Shown piece by piece: positions 55,934 through 64,000 of a DNA stretch of 64,000 nucleotides. The notes beneath the pieces are model-generated. The model did not search any database, was not told the DNA's origin, and was given only the letters and a program-made list of their open reading frames with translations. This stretch comes from Mucilaginibacter yixingensis (GTDB taxonomy: Bacteria > Bacteroidota > Bacteroidia > Sphingobacteriales > Sphingobacteriaceae), in assembly GCF_041080815.1 (NCBI RefSeq), contig NZ_CP160205.1, positions 248,001-312,000 of the forward strand. The letters run 5' to 3'. The translations under genes and the position numbers were made by a program. Within the stretch, counting starts at the first letter, position 1. Each line of letters opens with the position of its first letter.

Positions 55934-57340
55934 TTATCCCCCCAACTCAAACTTTTCATGCTGATACGGGATGTGGATATGCTTAAACCCGGCATCCTTC
56001 AGTTTGCCTGCAAAGTTTTGCTGCACTTCATACTCGCCGTGCACCAGAAAGATCTGTTTCACTTTTTCGGGGTCCTGCTTTTGCAAAAAATGGATCAAAT
56101 CCTCGTAGTCGCCATGGGCACTCATTGATTTGATGCTTTGCACCTCGGCCACCACATTATATTCTTCACCAAAAATGTGTACATGCTTTTCGCCACGCAG
56201 CAGGCGCCCGCCCAGCGAGTTGGGTTCGCAATACCCCACCATCAGGATGGTGTTTTTCTTACTGGCAATGTTATTTTTTATGTGATGCTTTACCCTACCA
56301 GCCTCGGCCATACCCGATGAGGAGATGATGACACACGGGCGAGGGTCATTATTAAGTGCGATAGATTCCTGGGTAGATTGTACAAACCGCAGCCCTTTAA
56401 ACGCAAACGGATCGGCATCAACCTTCATCACCTGGTTCACATTATGGTTATAAACTTCGGGGTGATCTTTCAAGATCTGGGTAGCTTTTTCAGACAGCGG
56501 ACTATCTACAAAATATGGCAGATCCGGCAAACGGCCTTGGTTTTCCAGCGCGTTGAGGGCATACAGAATCTCCTGCGTACGGCCAACGCTAAAGGCAGGG
56601 ATGATCACCTTACCTTTCTTCACCATACAGGTATGTTTAATCACCTCGTACAGCGCATCCTCAATCGGACCGATATCTGCATGCAAGCTGTCGCCATAGG
56701 TTGATTCCAGCAGGATGTAATCGGCTTGGTTAAATCCTTGCGGACTTTTCAGTATCATATCGCCATAACGCCCAACATCTCCACTGAAGGTGATCTGCGT
56801 CTTTTGCCCATCCTCATGAACCGTTAAATGCACCGCTGCACTACCCACCACGTGGCCTGCATCTGTAAAATAAAGGGTCACCCCGGGGGCTATCTCCGTT
56901 TCCTGATGATATTCCACCAGTTTAAACTGACGCATGGCGTTCATGGCGTCTTCTTCGGTATAAAGTGTTTTGAGTAGCGGCAAACTTTTACGGGCACGAT
57001 GCTTGTTGCTATACTCGGTATCCTGCTCCTGGATACGGGCCGAGTCGGCCATCAGGATGCGGGCCAGATCCATCGTGGGTGGCGTGCAGTAAATAGGGCC
57101 CTCGAAGCCTTCGGCTACCAGGCGGGGGATCAACCCGCAATGATCAATGTGCGCGTGCGAGAGCACCAGCATATCAACCTTTTTGGGGTTGAAGCCAAAG
57201 TGCTCGTTCAGATCCTCGGTATGGTCGCCCAAGCCTTGAAACATGCCGCAATCCAGCAAAATATTGGTACCGTTGGTTAATGTTAGCAGGTGCTTACTGC
57301 CGGTAACCTGCCGCGCAGCTCCATGAAACGTTATGTGCAT
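55934..57340 (-). CDS. Beta-CASP metallo-beta-lactamase-fold ribonuclease/hydrolase
   Basis: A 468-residue protein. The MBL domain has SHAHIDH (His62, His64, Asp66, His67) and a later GDVGRYGD; an inserted beta-CASP domain (about 200-400) contains VGRTQEILYAL and the SSSGMAEAGRVKHH segment, and the last metal-binding motif is in SAHGDYEDL and VHGEYE near the end. This is the CPSF73/archaeal-RNase-like subgroup (YSH1/RNA exosome-like MBL), which cuts RNA. Residues for two zinc ions appear intact. It is divergent from blaI. Confidence 0.92.
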   Translation of the reverse strand: MHITFHGAARQVTGSKHLLTLTNGTNILLDCGMFQGLGDHTEDLNEHFGFNPKKVDMLVLSHAHIDHCGLIPRLVAEGFEGPIYCTPPTMDLARILMADSARIQEQDTEYSNKHRARKSLPLLKTLYTEEDAMNAMRQFKLVEYHQETEIAPGVTLYFTDAGHVVGSAAVHLTVHEDGQKTQITFSGDVGRYGDMILKSPQGFNQADYILLESTYGDSLHADIGPIEDALYEVIKHTCMVKKGKVIIPAFSVGRTQEILYALNALENQGRLPDLPYFVDSPLSEKATQILKDHPEVYNHNVNQVMKVDADPFAFKGLRFVQSTQESIALNNDPRPCVIISSSGMAEAGRVKHHIKNNIASKKNTILMVGYCEPNSLGGRLLRGEKHVHIFGEEYNVVAEVQSIKSMSAHGDYEDLIHFLQKQDPEKVKQIFLVHGEYEVQQNFAGKLKDAGFKHIHIPYQHEKFELGG

Positions 57341-57393
57341 AATAGGTTTAAAAAGCGCAGGCTAAATAAAAAGTTTGTGATGTGCAAATAAAT

Positions 57394-57424
57394 TTGCGAA
57401 ACTAACGTATTAGTTATAAGTTTA
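57394..57424 (+). promoter_or_regulatory. Promoter of the blaI-blaR1-like operon
   Basis: TTG (57394-57396), a 20-bp spacer, then TAAGTTTA (57417-57424), one base off TAnnTTTG. The spacer is almost entirely filled by the operator dyad at 57400-57415. Confidence 0.68.
57400..57415. promoter_or_regulatory. Putative BlaI operator, site 3
   Basis: AACTAA-CGTA-TTAGTT lies between the -33 and -7 elements of the blaI promoter. The same half sites with the same 4-bp spacing lie in the promoter of the secreted TonB_C gene at 38.8 kb. Binding here would block polymerase, giving autorepression. Confidence 0.72.
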
Positions 57425-57472
57425 TATATTGTTTTATTGCACATAGTGTGTGCTGCCCTAAGTAAAATTAAA

Positions 57473-57844
57473 ATGGAAATCAAAGAGTTAACGCGTGCCG
57501 AAGAGCAGATTATGCAGGTATTGTGGCAATTGGGGAAGGGTTTTGTAAAGGAGGTGATAGATCAGCTGCCGGAGCCTAAACCTGCTTATAATACTGTGTC
57601 TACCATTATCAGGATATTGGAGACTAAGGGCTTTATTGGCCATAACGCATTTGGCAAAAGCCATGAGTATTACCCGCTGATTACCCGCGAGCAATACCAA
57701 AACTTTGCGACTGATAAATTACTGAACGGCTATTTTGATAACTCAGTGAAACGCATGTTCTCTTTCTTTGTTCAGAAAGAAAAGATTGACCTGAAAGAGG
57801 CCGACGAGATTATGCAGTTAATTGAAAAACTGAAAGATAAGTAA
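57473..57844 (+). CDS. BlaI/MecI/CopY-family transcriptional repressor
   Basis: A 123-residue protein of the penicillinase-repressor family. The winged-helix DNA-binding domain (about 1-80) begins MEIKELTRAEEQIMQVLWQLGKGFVKEVIDQLPEPKPAYNTVSTIIRILETKGFI, and a C-terminal dimerisation region follows (FVQKEKIDLKEADEIMQLIEKLKDK). In this family a cleavable linker is cut when the BlaR1-type sensor is activated. The start at 57473 is preferred over an in-frame TTG at 57437, which lies in the leader. It is 20 bp from the sensor gene. Confidence 0.93.
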   Translation: MEIKELTRAEEQIMQVLWQLGKGFVKEVIDQLPEPKPAYNTVSTIIRILETKGFIGHNAFGKSHEYYPLITREQYQNFATDKLLNGYFDNSVKRMFSFFVQKEKIDLKEADEIMQLIEKLKDK

Positions 57845-57864
57845 TTAGCTAAAACGCTGAACCT

Positions 57865-59577
57865 ATGAACTGGTGGCATTATCTTTTGCTGGCCAACATT
57901 TACCTTACGCTATTCTTCAGCTTTTACATGCTGTTTTTACGTAAGGAGACCTTTTTTAACCTGAACAGGGTTTACCTGGTAGGCGGAGCGGTATTGTCAT
58001 TCGCGCTGCCGCTGGTGCAATCGGCATGGGTAAAACAACTGTTCATCACACAAAAGGTACAGCAAACTATTTTGCGGGTTGATCCCAATGCTATCTACCA
58101 GTTCAACGTAGCCGCCATGGCACATACACAACGCCAGGTAACCCTGGGCGAGGTGCTCGCAGCTGTTTACGGCGCGGGGATATTGTTCTTTTTCTGCCGA
58201 TTCTTTTATCAGCTGATTCAGCTGCAGGTAGATATCCTTCAACCCAAAGCACCAAGCACCTTCTCATTCTTTAACAAGATCAGGATTGAGGAGAGCGATG
58301 CTGATAACATGTACATCACCGCGCATGAGGAAGCGCACGCCCGCCAGTGGCACTCGGCCGATATTATTTTGATTGAAGCCATAACCATCCTCAACTGGTT
58401 TAACCCGGTGGTGTACCTATATCGCAATGCCATCCGTCACATCCACGAGTTTATTGCCGACCGCGATGCCCTGCATGGCGGTGCCGACAAAGCCGAATAT
58501 GCCATGCTGCTGGTAGCGCAAACCTTTCACGCACCGCCGCACCGTATGGTTAATCCGTTCTTTAACAACAGCATGCTCAAAGAGCGGATTAAAATGCTGC
58601 AAAAGAACCGCTCGGCACGTATTATGCTGTTTAAATACTGGTTATCGGCACCGCTGTTTATGCTGATGCTGATCTTGTCGTCAGCCACGGTAAATAACAG
58701 CAAGGCGGTTAACGCCATTCAAAACCGGGCGCAACAAGTATTTGCTACACCGGCTATCAATGCCATCACGAACGATCACTCGGGCGAGATTCCCGAGGAA
58801 ATGACTGCACCCAACAATAGCGCGCAGCCATTTAATGAGCATAGCATTAAAGATTATACAGCGCTTGAGCAAACTGCCGAGTTCCCTGGCGGCCTTGATG
58901 CGTTTTATGCTTTTTTGGCGATGAATATGCATTACCCGCAGGAGGTTGACGCCCAGGGGAAAGTGCTGGTAAGTTTTATCATCGAGAAAGACGGCGCACT
59001 CAGCAATTTCAAGATTACCCAGAGCCTTGCTCCTGCTTTTGACAACGAGGCGATGCGGGTTGTAAAATTATCGCCCAAATGGCACCCAGCCGTACAGAAC
59101 GGTCAGCCTATTCGCGAGCAGTTTACCGTGCCTATCAGCTTCACTTTATTTGCCAATAACAACAAGAAGCCACCTGTGGTTAAACCAGCTCCGCAGCCAG
59201 AGAATAACAACGAGGTGTTTACTGCGGTAGAACAATCTGCCGGCTTCCCCGGTGGTATAGAAGCCTTCTACCGTTATCTATCTTTAAACATCCGCTACCC
59301 GGAAGAAGCCCGCACGCACAATGTACAAGGCAAGGTGTTTTTAACCTTTATAGTTGAGCGAGACGGCTCCATCAGCAACATTAAACTTTTGCGCGGCATT
59401 GGCAGCGGTTGTGACGAAGAAGCTATCCGCGTATTTAGCAACATGCCTAAATGGAACCCTGGCCTGCAAAATGGTTATGCCATAAGACAGCAATACACGG
59501 TGCCCATCAGTTTCTCGCTGGTGGAGAACCACACGCCGGCTCCAAAAGCCACAACCGACAGTACAGCCCGTAACTAA
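57865..59577 (+). CDS. BlaR1-like M56 metallopeptidase with two TonB C-terminal domains
   Basis: A 570-residue inner-membrane protein. N-terminal transmembrane segments (about 4-22, 33-55 and 90-115) flank an M56 zinc metalloprotease domain with HEEAH (His154, Glu155, His158) and HEFIADRDAL (about 194-203). A further transmembrane segment (about 255-275) leads to a periplasmic region with two TonB_C domains in tandem (about 330-420, EQTAEFPGGLDAFYAF; and about 450-560, EQSAGFPGGIEAFYRY) in place of a penicillin-binding sensor. It presumably senses something through the TonB_C domains and cleaves the BlaI repressor. Part of the regulon described in the findings. Confidence 0.92.
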   Translation: MNWWHYLLLANIYLTLFFSFYMLFLRKETFFNLNRVYLVGGAVLSFALPLVQSAWVKQLFITQKVQQTILRVDPNAIYQFNVAAMAHTQRQVTLGEVLAAVYGAGILFFFCRFFYQLIQLQVDILQPKAPSTFSFFNKIRIEESDADNMYITAHEEAHARQWHSADIILIEAITILNWFNPVVYLYRNAIRHIHEFIADRDALHGGADKAEYAMLLVAQTFHAPPHRMVNPFFNNSMLKERIKMLQKNRSARIMLFKYWLSAPLFMLMLILSSATVNNSKAVNAIQNRAQQVFATPAINAITNDHSGEIPEEMTAPNNSAQPFNEHSIKDYTALEQTAEFPGGLDAFYAFLAMNMHYPQEVDAQGKVLVSFIIEKDGALSNFKITQSLAPAFDNEAMRVVKLSPKWHPAVQNGQPIREQFTVPISFTLFANNNKKPPVVKPAPQPENNNEVFTAVEQSAGFPGGIEAFYRYLSLNIRYPEEARTHNVQGKVFLTFIVERDGSISNIKLLRGIGSGCDEEAIRVFSNMPKWNPGLQNGYAIRQQYTVPISFSLVENHTPAPKATTDSTARN

Positions 59578-59650
59578 TTACAAAACAGACGCGTATAAAA
59601 GGTTTCCAATTAAATAATTATATTTAACAACAACCTTTCAAACCCCTGTT

Positions 59651-60064
59651 ATGATTAATTTACGACTTTGCTTTCTGCTATCGTTATTTGGGCTGGCTAT
59701 GGCCCTGGCTACCATCTCTTTTATTCCCACGCAAACTGAATGGATGTTTTGGCTGCCTATCTTCCTGGTATGCGCGATTATTATTGCCCGCCGTGCGCCG
59801 GGAAAATATTTTTGGCATGGTATGATTACCTGTCTGCTTAACTGCGTATGGATAACGGGCCTGCACCTGTCTTTTTTTGATACCTACACCGCCCATCATC
59901 CAGACATGGCCGCCATGCAACCCAAATCAGGTTATTTTGCCGTCCATCCCCGCCAAATGATGCTGATGGTAGGACCATTTGTGGGCATTGCCAGCGGCAT
60001 TATCCTGGGCCTATTTTCTGTTATAGCCGGAGCAATCTTTAAGTCGAAGAAAGCGGCCGCTTAG
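59651..60064 (+). CDS. Multi-pass membrane protein of unknown function
   Basis: A 137-residue protein with four hydrophobic stretches (about 5-24, 33-47, 54-75 and 105-130). It lies 73 bp after the BlaR1-like gene in the same direction and could be a third operon member, though no regulator motif is seen in between. No family is recognised with confidence. Confidence 0.7.
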   Translation: MINLRLCFLLSLFGLAMALATISFIPTQTEWMFWLPIFLVCAIIIARRAPGKYFWHGMITCLLNCVWITGLHLSFFDTYTAHHPDMAAMQPKSGYFAVHPRQMMLMVGPFVGIASGIILGLFSVIAGAIFKSKKAAA

Positions 60065-60093
60065 GCTAAAAGCGATAACACAAATTTGAATGA

Positions 60094-60126
60094 AGACTTA
60101 CGAAGTTTCTAAAACTTCGTAAGTCT
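60094..60126. repeat. AGACTTACGAAGTTT palindrome
   Basis: AGACTTACGAAGTTT, CTA, AAACTTCGTAAGTCT: perfect 15-bp arms. Same family as 46742-46773. It may end the transcript of the preceding gene, though there is no T-tract. Confidence 0.82.
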
Positions 60127-60241
60127 GGCTAATAGTTACGGATCTTGTCATTGACAATCTGATTTAGATCAGCTACCACAAGCTGTTTGTTTCTAATAAA
60201 ACTTTCTGCTTTTACCTTTCTGCTTTCAGCTCCGAAGGATT

Positions 60242-60249
60242 TACCTTTG
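60242..60249 (+). promoter_or_regulatory. -7 element of the FMN reductase gene
   Basis: TACCTTTG matches the consensus exactly and ends only 7 bp before the ATG, so the transcript would be leaderless or nearly so. Confidence 0.6.
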
Positions 60250-60256
60250 GGACACT

Positions 60257-60817
60257 ATGAAAATTGAAATCATCTCCGGAAGCCCGAGAAAGGTTAGCGT
60301 AACTAACCGCCTGGCGCTATATCTGCACAAATTATTAAGTGAGAAGACAGGGCACGAAGTTGGCCTGATTGACATGCGCGAGCATGATTTGCCGATGATC
60401 CAATCGGTATACTCATCGCCAGAGAAAGCCCCTGCCGAGCACCGCGAACTGGCCGAGCGCATGTTTGCCGCAGATGCTTTTGTGGTAGTAACCCCAGAGT
60501 ATAACAGCAGCTTCTCGCCTGCCATGAAAAACCTGTTTGATCACTTCCCTAAGCAAATGCATAAAACTTTTGGTATTGTAACTGCATCTGTAGGTGCACT
60601 GGGTGGTATGCGTGCGGCACAGCAAATGTTGTTGCTAACCGCAGGCTTGTTTGGCATTGCTTCACCTAACCTACTGGTAACGCCTTTTGTAGATAAGAAA
60701 TTTGACGCAGATGGCAACCTGGTTGACGAATCGTTCCAGGGCAGCATAGACACTTTTATGCACGAGTTTTTGTGGCTGGCAGAGCGCGTGGCCGCTAATG
60801 CCGATGTGCTGAATTAA
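60257..60817 (+). CDS. NADPH-dependent FMN reductase
   Basis: A 186-residue flavodoxin-fold enzyme. The FMN phosphate loop is SGSPRKVSVTNRLAL (about 6-20), and VVVTPEYNSSFSPAMKNLFDHF (about 76-97) is the family hallmark. It reduces FMN, quinones or azo compounds; it could supply FMNH2 to the luciferase-like monooxygenase. It has an unusually close promoter. Family B palindrome follows. Confidence 0.93.
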   Translation: MKIEIISGSPRKVSVTNRLALYLHKLLSEKTGHEVGLIDMREHDLPMIQSVYSSPEKAPAEHRELAERMFAADAFVVVTPEYNSSFSPAMKNLFDHFPKQMHKTFGIVTASVGALGGMRAAQQMLLLTAGLFGIASPNLLVTPFVDKKFDADGNLVDESFQGSIDTFMHEFLWLAERVAANADVLN

Positions 60818-60855
60818 GGTTTTGAGCTGAAAGCAGAAAGACCTTAACTGTTCAC

Positions 60856-60950
60856 GTCATAGCGAGGAACGAAGCAATCTCTGTACTTGCAGAGCGGATA
60901 TGCATGTCCCGATTGTCCTTCGCAGAGATTGCTTCGTTCCTCGCAATGAC
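60856..60950. repeat. Palindromic intergenic repeat, family B, copy 3
   Basis: Outer arms GTCATAGCGAGGAACGAAGC and GCTTCGTTCCTCGCAATGAC with inner AATCTCTG/CAGAGATT, 95 bp, between the FMN reductase and porin genes. Confidence 0.92.
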
Positions 60951-60983
60951 GTATTTATAATATTGCTTTCGGCCTCAATAAAA

Positions 60984-63080
60984 TCAATTGTAAAACGCCC
61001 ACGATACGCCAATCTTCAACAACCTATCCTGCATCGGGTAGCGGTTAACCGTGTAGAAACCGGGACTGAATATGCCCTGGTTAGCGTAATCATACATCAC
61101 AAAAATATTGGTGCTTTTCAGCGTTGCTTTTACGTAGGCTGTTATGTATGGATACGAGGTGAACGTTACATCGGCACCATTATAAAACTGACCGATGGAT
61201 GGCGCGTATGACGGCGCTACGTAAGTACTGTTATACCGCACGTTAGCACCAACGGTTAAGTTAATGGCATCAAACAGATACTTGTTGTAATAAATATTGC
61301 TGTACAGATAAACCTCTGGCGTGCGCAGGGTAGACTGGTAGTCGGTCTTCTGGTAAACCAGGTAGTTATCCATGTGCCAGCGGCGCCAGCTAAAGCTTTT
61401 GCTTAATGATACTTTGAGCAAGTTAATAGGTGCGGTTAACTGCGTTGGCGTAGCGTCTATTCCGCCTGTCTGCGCTTTAAAATACAGGTAGTCTGATATC
61501 AGGTAATATTGCGCCTTCAGATCAAGCGCCAGGGCATCGTTAATATAGTTGAAAGACGCGCTGGTGATCTTCTGGTTATCAAACTTATTCTTGAACACAT
61601 AGTGGTTGGATACCCAATTGGTAAAAACCAGCGACGGTGTGTTGTTTTGCGCATAGCCTTCTAAAATAATGCGCCCGGCCCGGCGGCCGCCAGCAATGTG
61701 CAGCTTGGCATCATACAGGTAGTCGCCGCCATTGTAACCCTGTGCAACCTGCTGAAAATTACCCTCCAGCAACAGCCTGTCGCTAAAGCGATAGCTAAAC
61801 TTAGCTTTCAGCGTGATGTTCTGAAAGGTTCGGCCCGCAATACTGTCATTACGCGAGATCTGCCCTACAGAAGTAGCCAACGAGTCGCTCACCCATTGCG
61901 AGTAGTGATAAAGATCGTGCGCTATACCCAGATCCAGCTTAACCTCATTTTTCACAAAGCCAACCGAGCGCCCACGCAGGTAAAAACTATAAGAGAAATC
62001 GTTATGAATGTCAGTCAGCCCCAGCGAGTCGCGTGAGAGGGTGTTGTTGTAGAAATAATCGGGGAAAACCTTATAAGTATCCGGTCCGCTGGAAGTAAAG
62101 ATGTAGCTCTGCTTATTGTAGTAGAACGTATGCGTTACACGTTGTGTAGGCAAAATCTTGCCACCGGTAGCGGTGCTATCTATGTGCCCTATAAAATAAA
62201 ACTGCTTCAGGTAAAAAGTATTATTCCGAATACGGTCTATAGCGTTAGTAAGGCGCACCGGCTCGGTTATCTTATCAAAAGAACCAGCGGTAAACACCGA
62301 GTCGTTACGGATGGCGCCGCTCTCCGGCGTGCGCAGGTTATTGAACACCATGCTGGTAAGCAGGTTATAACGCTTGCTTTTTGACTCGTACCAGCTAAAC
62401 AACGCAGCATTCAAATCACTCACTCCCTGCCGGTTATAAAAACCCTGCGAACCAATGAGGTTAAAATTAGCCCCAATATTTAATTGCGGATTGATATTTT
62501 GCGTATGGATAACCTTAAACACCTGCTCTTTACGCCCGGCCGTTACCAGGTACATATTGGTGTAAGGCACCCGCGCCTTGTAATACTGAACATCCTGCGG
62601 GGTAAACATATACGCATCCAGGTAGTGCAGGCCCACATCAAACCCAACCGTTTGCCGGGGCTCAAAAAGCAGATCGCGCTCTGGCAAACCCAAGCTACCC
62701 AAACCTATTTTAGGCGATTTAGGCTGATACAGCGGACTATAATTCTCAAAGTTGGTCAACCCGGTATCCAGCGGAAAAACCTGTGTGCTATCTGTCAGCA
62801 ACAGCTCATTGGTAACACGGATAAACTTGGAGTTGAGTATAACCGAGTCTTTTTTCTTCTCTTCGCGGGCACGCAGGGTATCCATTAATTCATCGCCGGT
62901 AAGCTGGCGGGCGGCTTTGCGCCTGGAAGTATCATTAGGGTTTTGCAGCAGCGAGCCCTGTCCGTAAGCGCCTTGCTGGTTAGGATAAGTACCTGTACCA
63001 TTTATAATCTGGCCAAAAGCAGCAGAAGTAGCCAGCAAACAGCTGAACACCAGTAAAAGATATTTCAGTTTATGTAGCAT
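60984..63080 (-). CDS. Putative porin (large outer-membrane barrel)
   Basis: A 698-residue outer-membrane protein with a signal peptide (ending AFGQ), a Gln/Asn/Gly-rich periplasmic N-terminal segment (about 24-60), and a long run of amphipathic beta strands ending in an aromatic C-terminus (WAFYN), of the putative-porin family found in Bacteroidota. Substrate unknown. The start shares one base with the punA stop (TAATG), so it is co-transcribed with punA. Confidence 0.82.
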   Translation of the reverse strand: MLHKLKYLLLVFSCLLATSAAFGQIINGTGTYPNQQGAYGQGSLLQNPNDTSRRKAARQLTGDELMDTLRAREEKKKDSVILNSKFIRVTNELLLTDSTQVFPLDTGLTNFENYSPLYQPKSPKIGLGSLGLPERDLLFEPRQTVGFDVGLHYLDAYMFTPQDVQYYKARVPYTNMYLVTAGRKEQVFKVIHTQNINPQLNIGANFNLIGSQGFYNRQGVSDLNAALFSWYESKSKRYNLLTSMVFNNLRTPESGAIRNDSVFTAGSFDKITEPVRLTNAIDRIRNNTFYLKQFYFIGHIDSTATGGKILPTQRVTHTFYYNKQSYIFTSSGPDTYKVFPDYFYNNTLSRDSLGLTDIHNDFSYSFYLRGRSVGFVKNEVKLDLGIAHDLYHYSQWVSDSLATSVGQISRNDSIAGRTFQNITLKAKFSYRFSDRLLLEGNFQQVAQGYNGGDYLYDAKLHIAGGRRAGRIILEGYAQNNTPSLVFTNWVSNHYVFKNKFDNQKITSASFNYINDALALDLKAQYYLISDYLYFKAQTGGIDATPTQLTAPINLLKVSLSKSFSWRRWHMDNYLVYQKTDYQSTLRTPEVYLYSNIYYNKYLFDAINLTVGANVRYNSTYVAPSYAPSIGQFYNGADVTFTSYPYITAYVKATLKSTNIFVMYDYANQGIFSPGFYTVNRYPMQDRLLKIGVSWAFYN

Positions 63081-63895
63081 TAAAGGCCGGCAATCAGTTC
63101 TTTTAATACCTGGGTCATTTTGGGTTCGGCTTCCTGCGCAATAGCCAGAATATCATCTACCGATACCGGCGACAACGTATCCGGGAAACCCTCATCAGTT
63201 AAAACAGAAATAGCAAAAACCGGCAGGCCCATGTGGTTGGCCACAATTACCTCCGGCACGGTACTCATACCCACGGCGTCGCCGCCAATAATACGCAGGT
63301 ATTTGTATTCGGCACGCGTTTCAAGGTTCGGACCGGTAACGGCTACATATACCCCCTTGTGGCAGGTAATCTGGTGAGCCGATGCTATATCCAGCGCCTT
63401 CTGGATTAGGTCCAGTTTATATGGCTCGCTCATGTCCGGAAAACGCGGACCCAATTCTTCCTCGTTTCTGCCAATAAGCGGGTTATGCGGCTGCAGGTTA
63501 ATATGATCTTCAATCACCATCAAATCGCCTTTCTTAAAGGCCGGGTTAAGCGCACCGCTGGCATTTGATACCAGCAACACTTTAATGCCCAGCATCTTCA
63601 TCACCCTAACCGGGAAAGTGATCTGCTGCATGTTATAGCCCTCGTAATAGTGCAGACGGCCCTGCATAGCCACCACCTTTTTACCACCCAGTGTACCGAA
63701 AATTAGCTTACCGGCATGAAACTCTAAGGTTGAGATAGGAAAATCAGGGATGTTAGAATACATCAGCTGTTTTTCAATCTCAATTTCGTTTACCAGCTTA
63801 CCCAGGCCAGTGCCCAGGATAATGCCTACCTCGGGTTCAAAATCGCCGATGCGACTTTTAATATATGCGGTGGTGTGTTCTATGCTCTCTAACAT
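63080..63895 (-). CDS. punA: Purine-nucleoside phosphorylase
   Basis: A 271-residue trimeric-type PNP that cleaves inosine, guanosine and similar nucleosides with phosphate. [11 protein letters not shown] binds phosphate, [26 protein letters not shown] (about 108-133) and [35 protein letters not shown] (about 185-219) are the signature regions. The gene overlaps the upstream lpxK by 38 bp and the downstream porin gene by 1 bp. It complements apt in purine salvage. Confidence 0.95.
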   Translation of the reverse strand: MLESIEHTTAYIKSRIGDFEPEVGIILGTGLGKLVNEIEIEKQLMYSNIPDFPISTLEFHAGKLIFGTLGGKKVVAMQGRLHYYEGYNMQQITFPVRVMKMLGIKVLLVSNASGALNPAFKKGDLMVIEDHINLQPHNPLIGRNEEELGPRFPDMSEPYKLDLIQKALDIASAHQITCHKGVYVAVTGPNLETRAEYKYLRIIGGDAVGMSTVPEVIVANHMGLPVFAISVLTDEGFPDTLSPVSVDDILAIAQEAEPKMTQVLKELIAGL

Positions 63896-64000
63896 AATTT
63901 TCTGCTAATTTATTGAATTGCTGCCTGCCATCGCCTAAAAAATCAATCCCGATAGGTAGTACATAAAAAGGGAGTTTACTTACCTGCTGCAGTAAACCCT
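63858..64000 (-). CDS. lpxK: Tetraacyldisaccharide 4'-kinase, 3' end only
   Basis: The last 46 codons of a gene cut by the window edge, read on the - strand and ending at 63858. The translation [20 protein letters not shown], followed by [19 protein letters not shown], fits the C-terminal tail of LpxK, which usually ends with a YxLPIE.xFL...F...I..YV pattern. lpxK followed by a purine phosphorylase gene is a common order in Bacteroidota. Identification rests on the short fragment and this order. Confidence 0.72.
   Translation of the reverse strand, partial: GLLQQVSKLPFYVLPIGIDFLGDGRQQFNKLAENYVREHRTHHRIY

Overview
The window is ordinary chromosome from a member of the Bacteroidota, most likely Sphingobacteriaceae, with Mucilaginibacter or Pedobacter as best guesses. 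This rests on several things: a glycan-degradation locus rich in secreted glycoside hydrolases, a type IX secretion plug protein, promoters of the Bacteroidota type (TTG, 19-20 bp, TAnnTTTG), few Shine-Dalgarno sequences, a B12-dependent ribonucleotide reductase, and many short palindromic intergenic repeats. GC content is near 48 %. The genus is an inference.

Region 1 (1-15.3 kb) is part of a polysaccharide utilisation locus on the + strand: the end of a Gfo/Idh/MocA oxidoreductase, a sodium:solute symporter, a GH78-type alpha-L-rhamnosidase, a mandelate-racemase-like enolase-superfamily enzyme, a GH2 beta-galactosidase, a GH106-type alpha-L-rhamnosidase and a GH127 beta-L-arabinofuranosidase. 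Together they suggest uptake and breakdown of a rhamnose-, galactose- and arabinose-containing plant polymer such as pectin side chains. No SusC/SusD pair lies in the window.

Region 2 (15.6-29.5 kb) is mostly housekeeping: trxA, lepB, a T9SS plug protein, pheT, a small coiled-coil protein, zapA, a 6S-like RNA and rny. It ends with an orphan TonB-dependent receptor and an outer-membrane beta-barrel protein.

Region 3 (29.5-44.5 kb) holds a two-domain acyltransferase resembling aminolipid synthases, a helix-hairpin-helix protein, apt, lpxB, an SPFH protein, Ku, a 48-codon secreted peptide gene, two small secreted TonB C-terminal-domain proteins, nrdJ, a NUDIX hydrolase and a plsC-like acyltransferase.

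Region 4 (44.7-52.3 kb, mostly - strand) contains nagA-pyrH, the rplM-rpsI-rpsB-tsf ribosomal cluster with a clear promoter, and four unrecognised membrane or secreted proteins.

Region 5 (52.4-64 kb) holds a luciferase-like monooxygenase, an M1 metallopeptidase, a 294-bp non-autonomous insertion element, a beta-CASP metallo-hydrolase, a BlaI/BlaR1-type pair, an FMN reductase, and an lpxK-punA-porin operon.

The most interesting signal links regions 3 and 5. The dyad AACTAAnnnnTTAGTT occurs twice in the promoter of a secreted TonB_C protein (38.8 kb) and once in the blaI-blaR1 promoter (57.4 kb). The BlaR1-like protein carries two TonB_C domains, and the two orphan secreted TonB_C proteins each resemble a different one of them. 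This looks like a BlaI-controlled regulon joining a membrane sensor-protease with secreted stand-alone copies of its own sensor domains. Its function is unknown.
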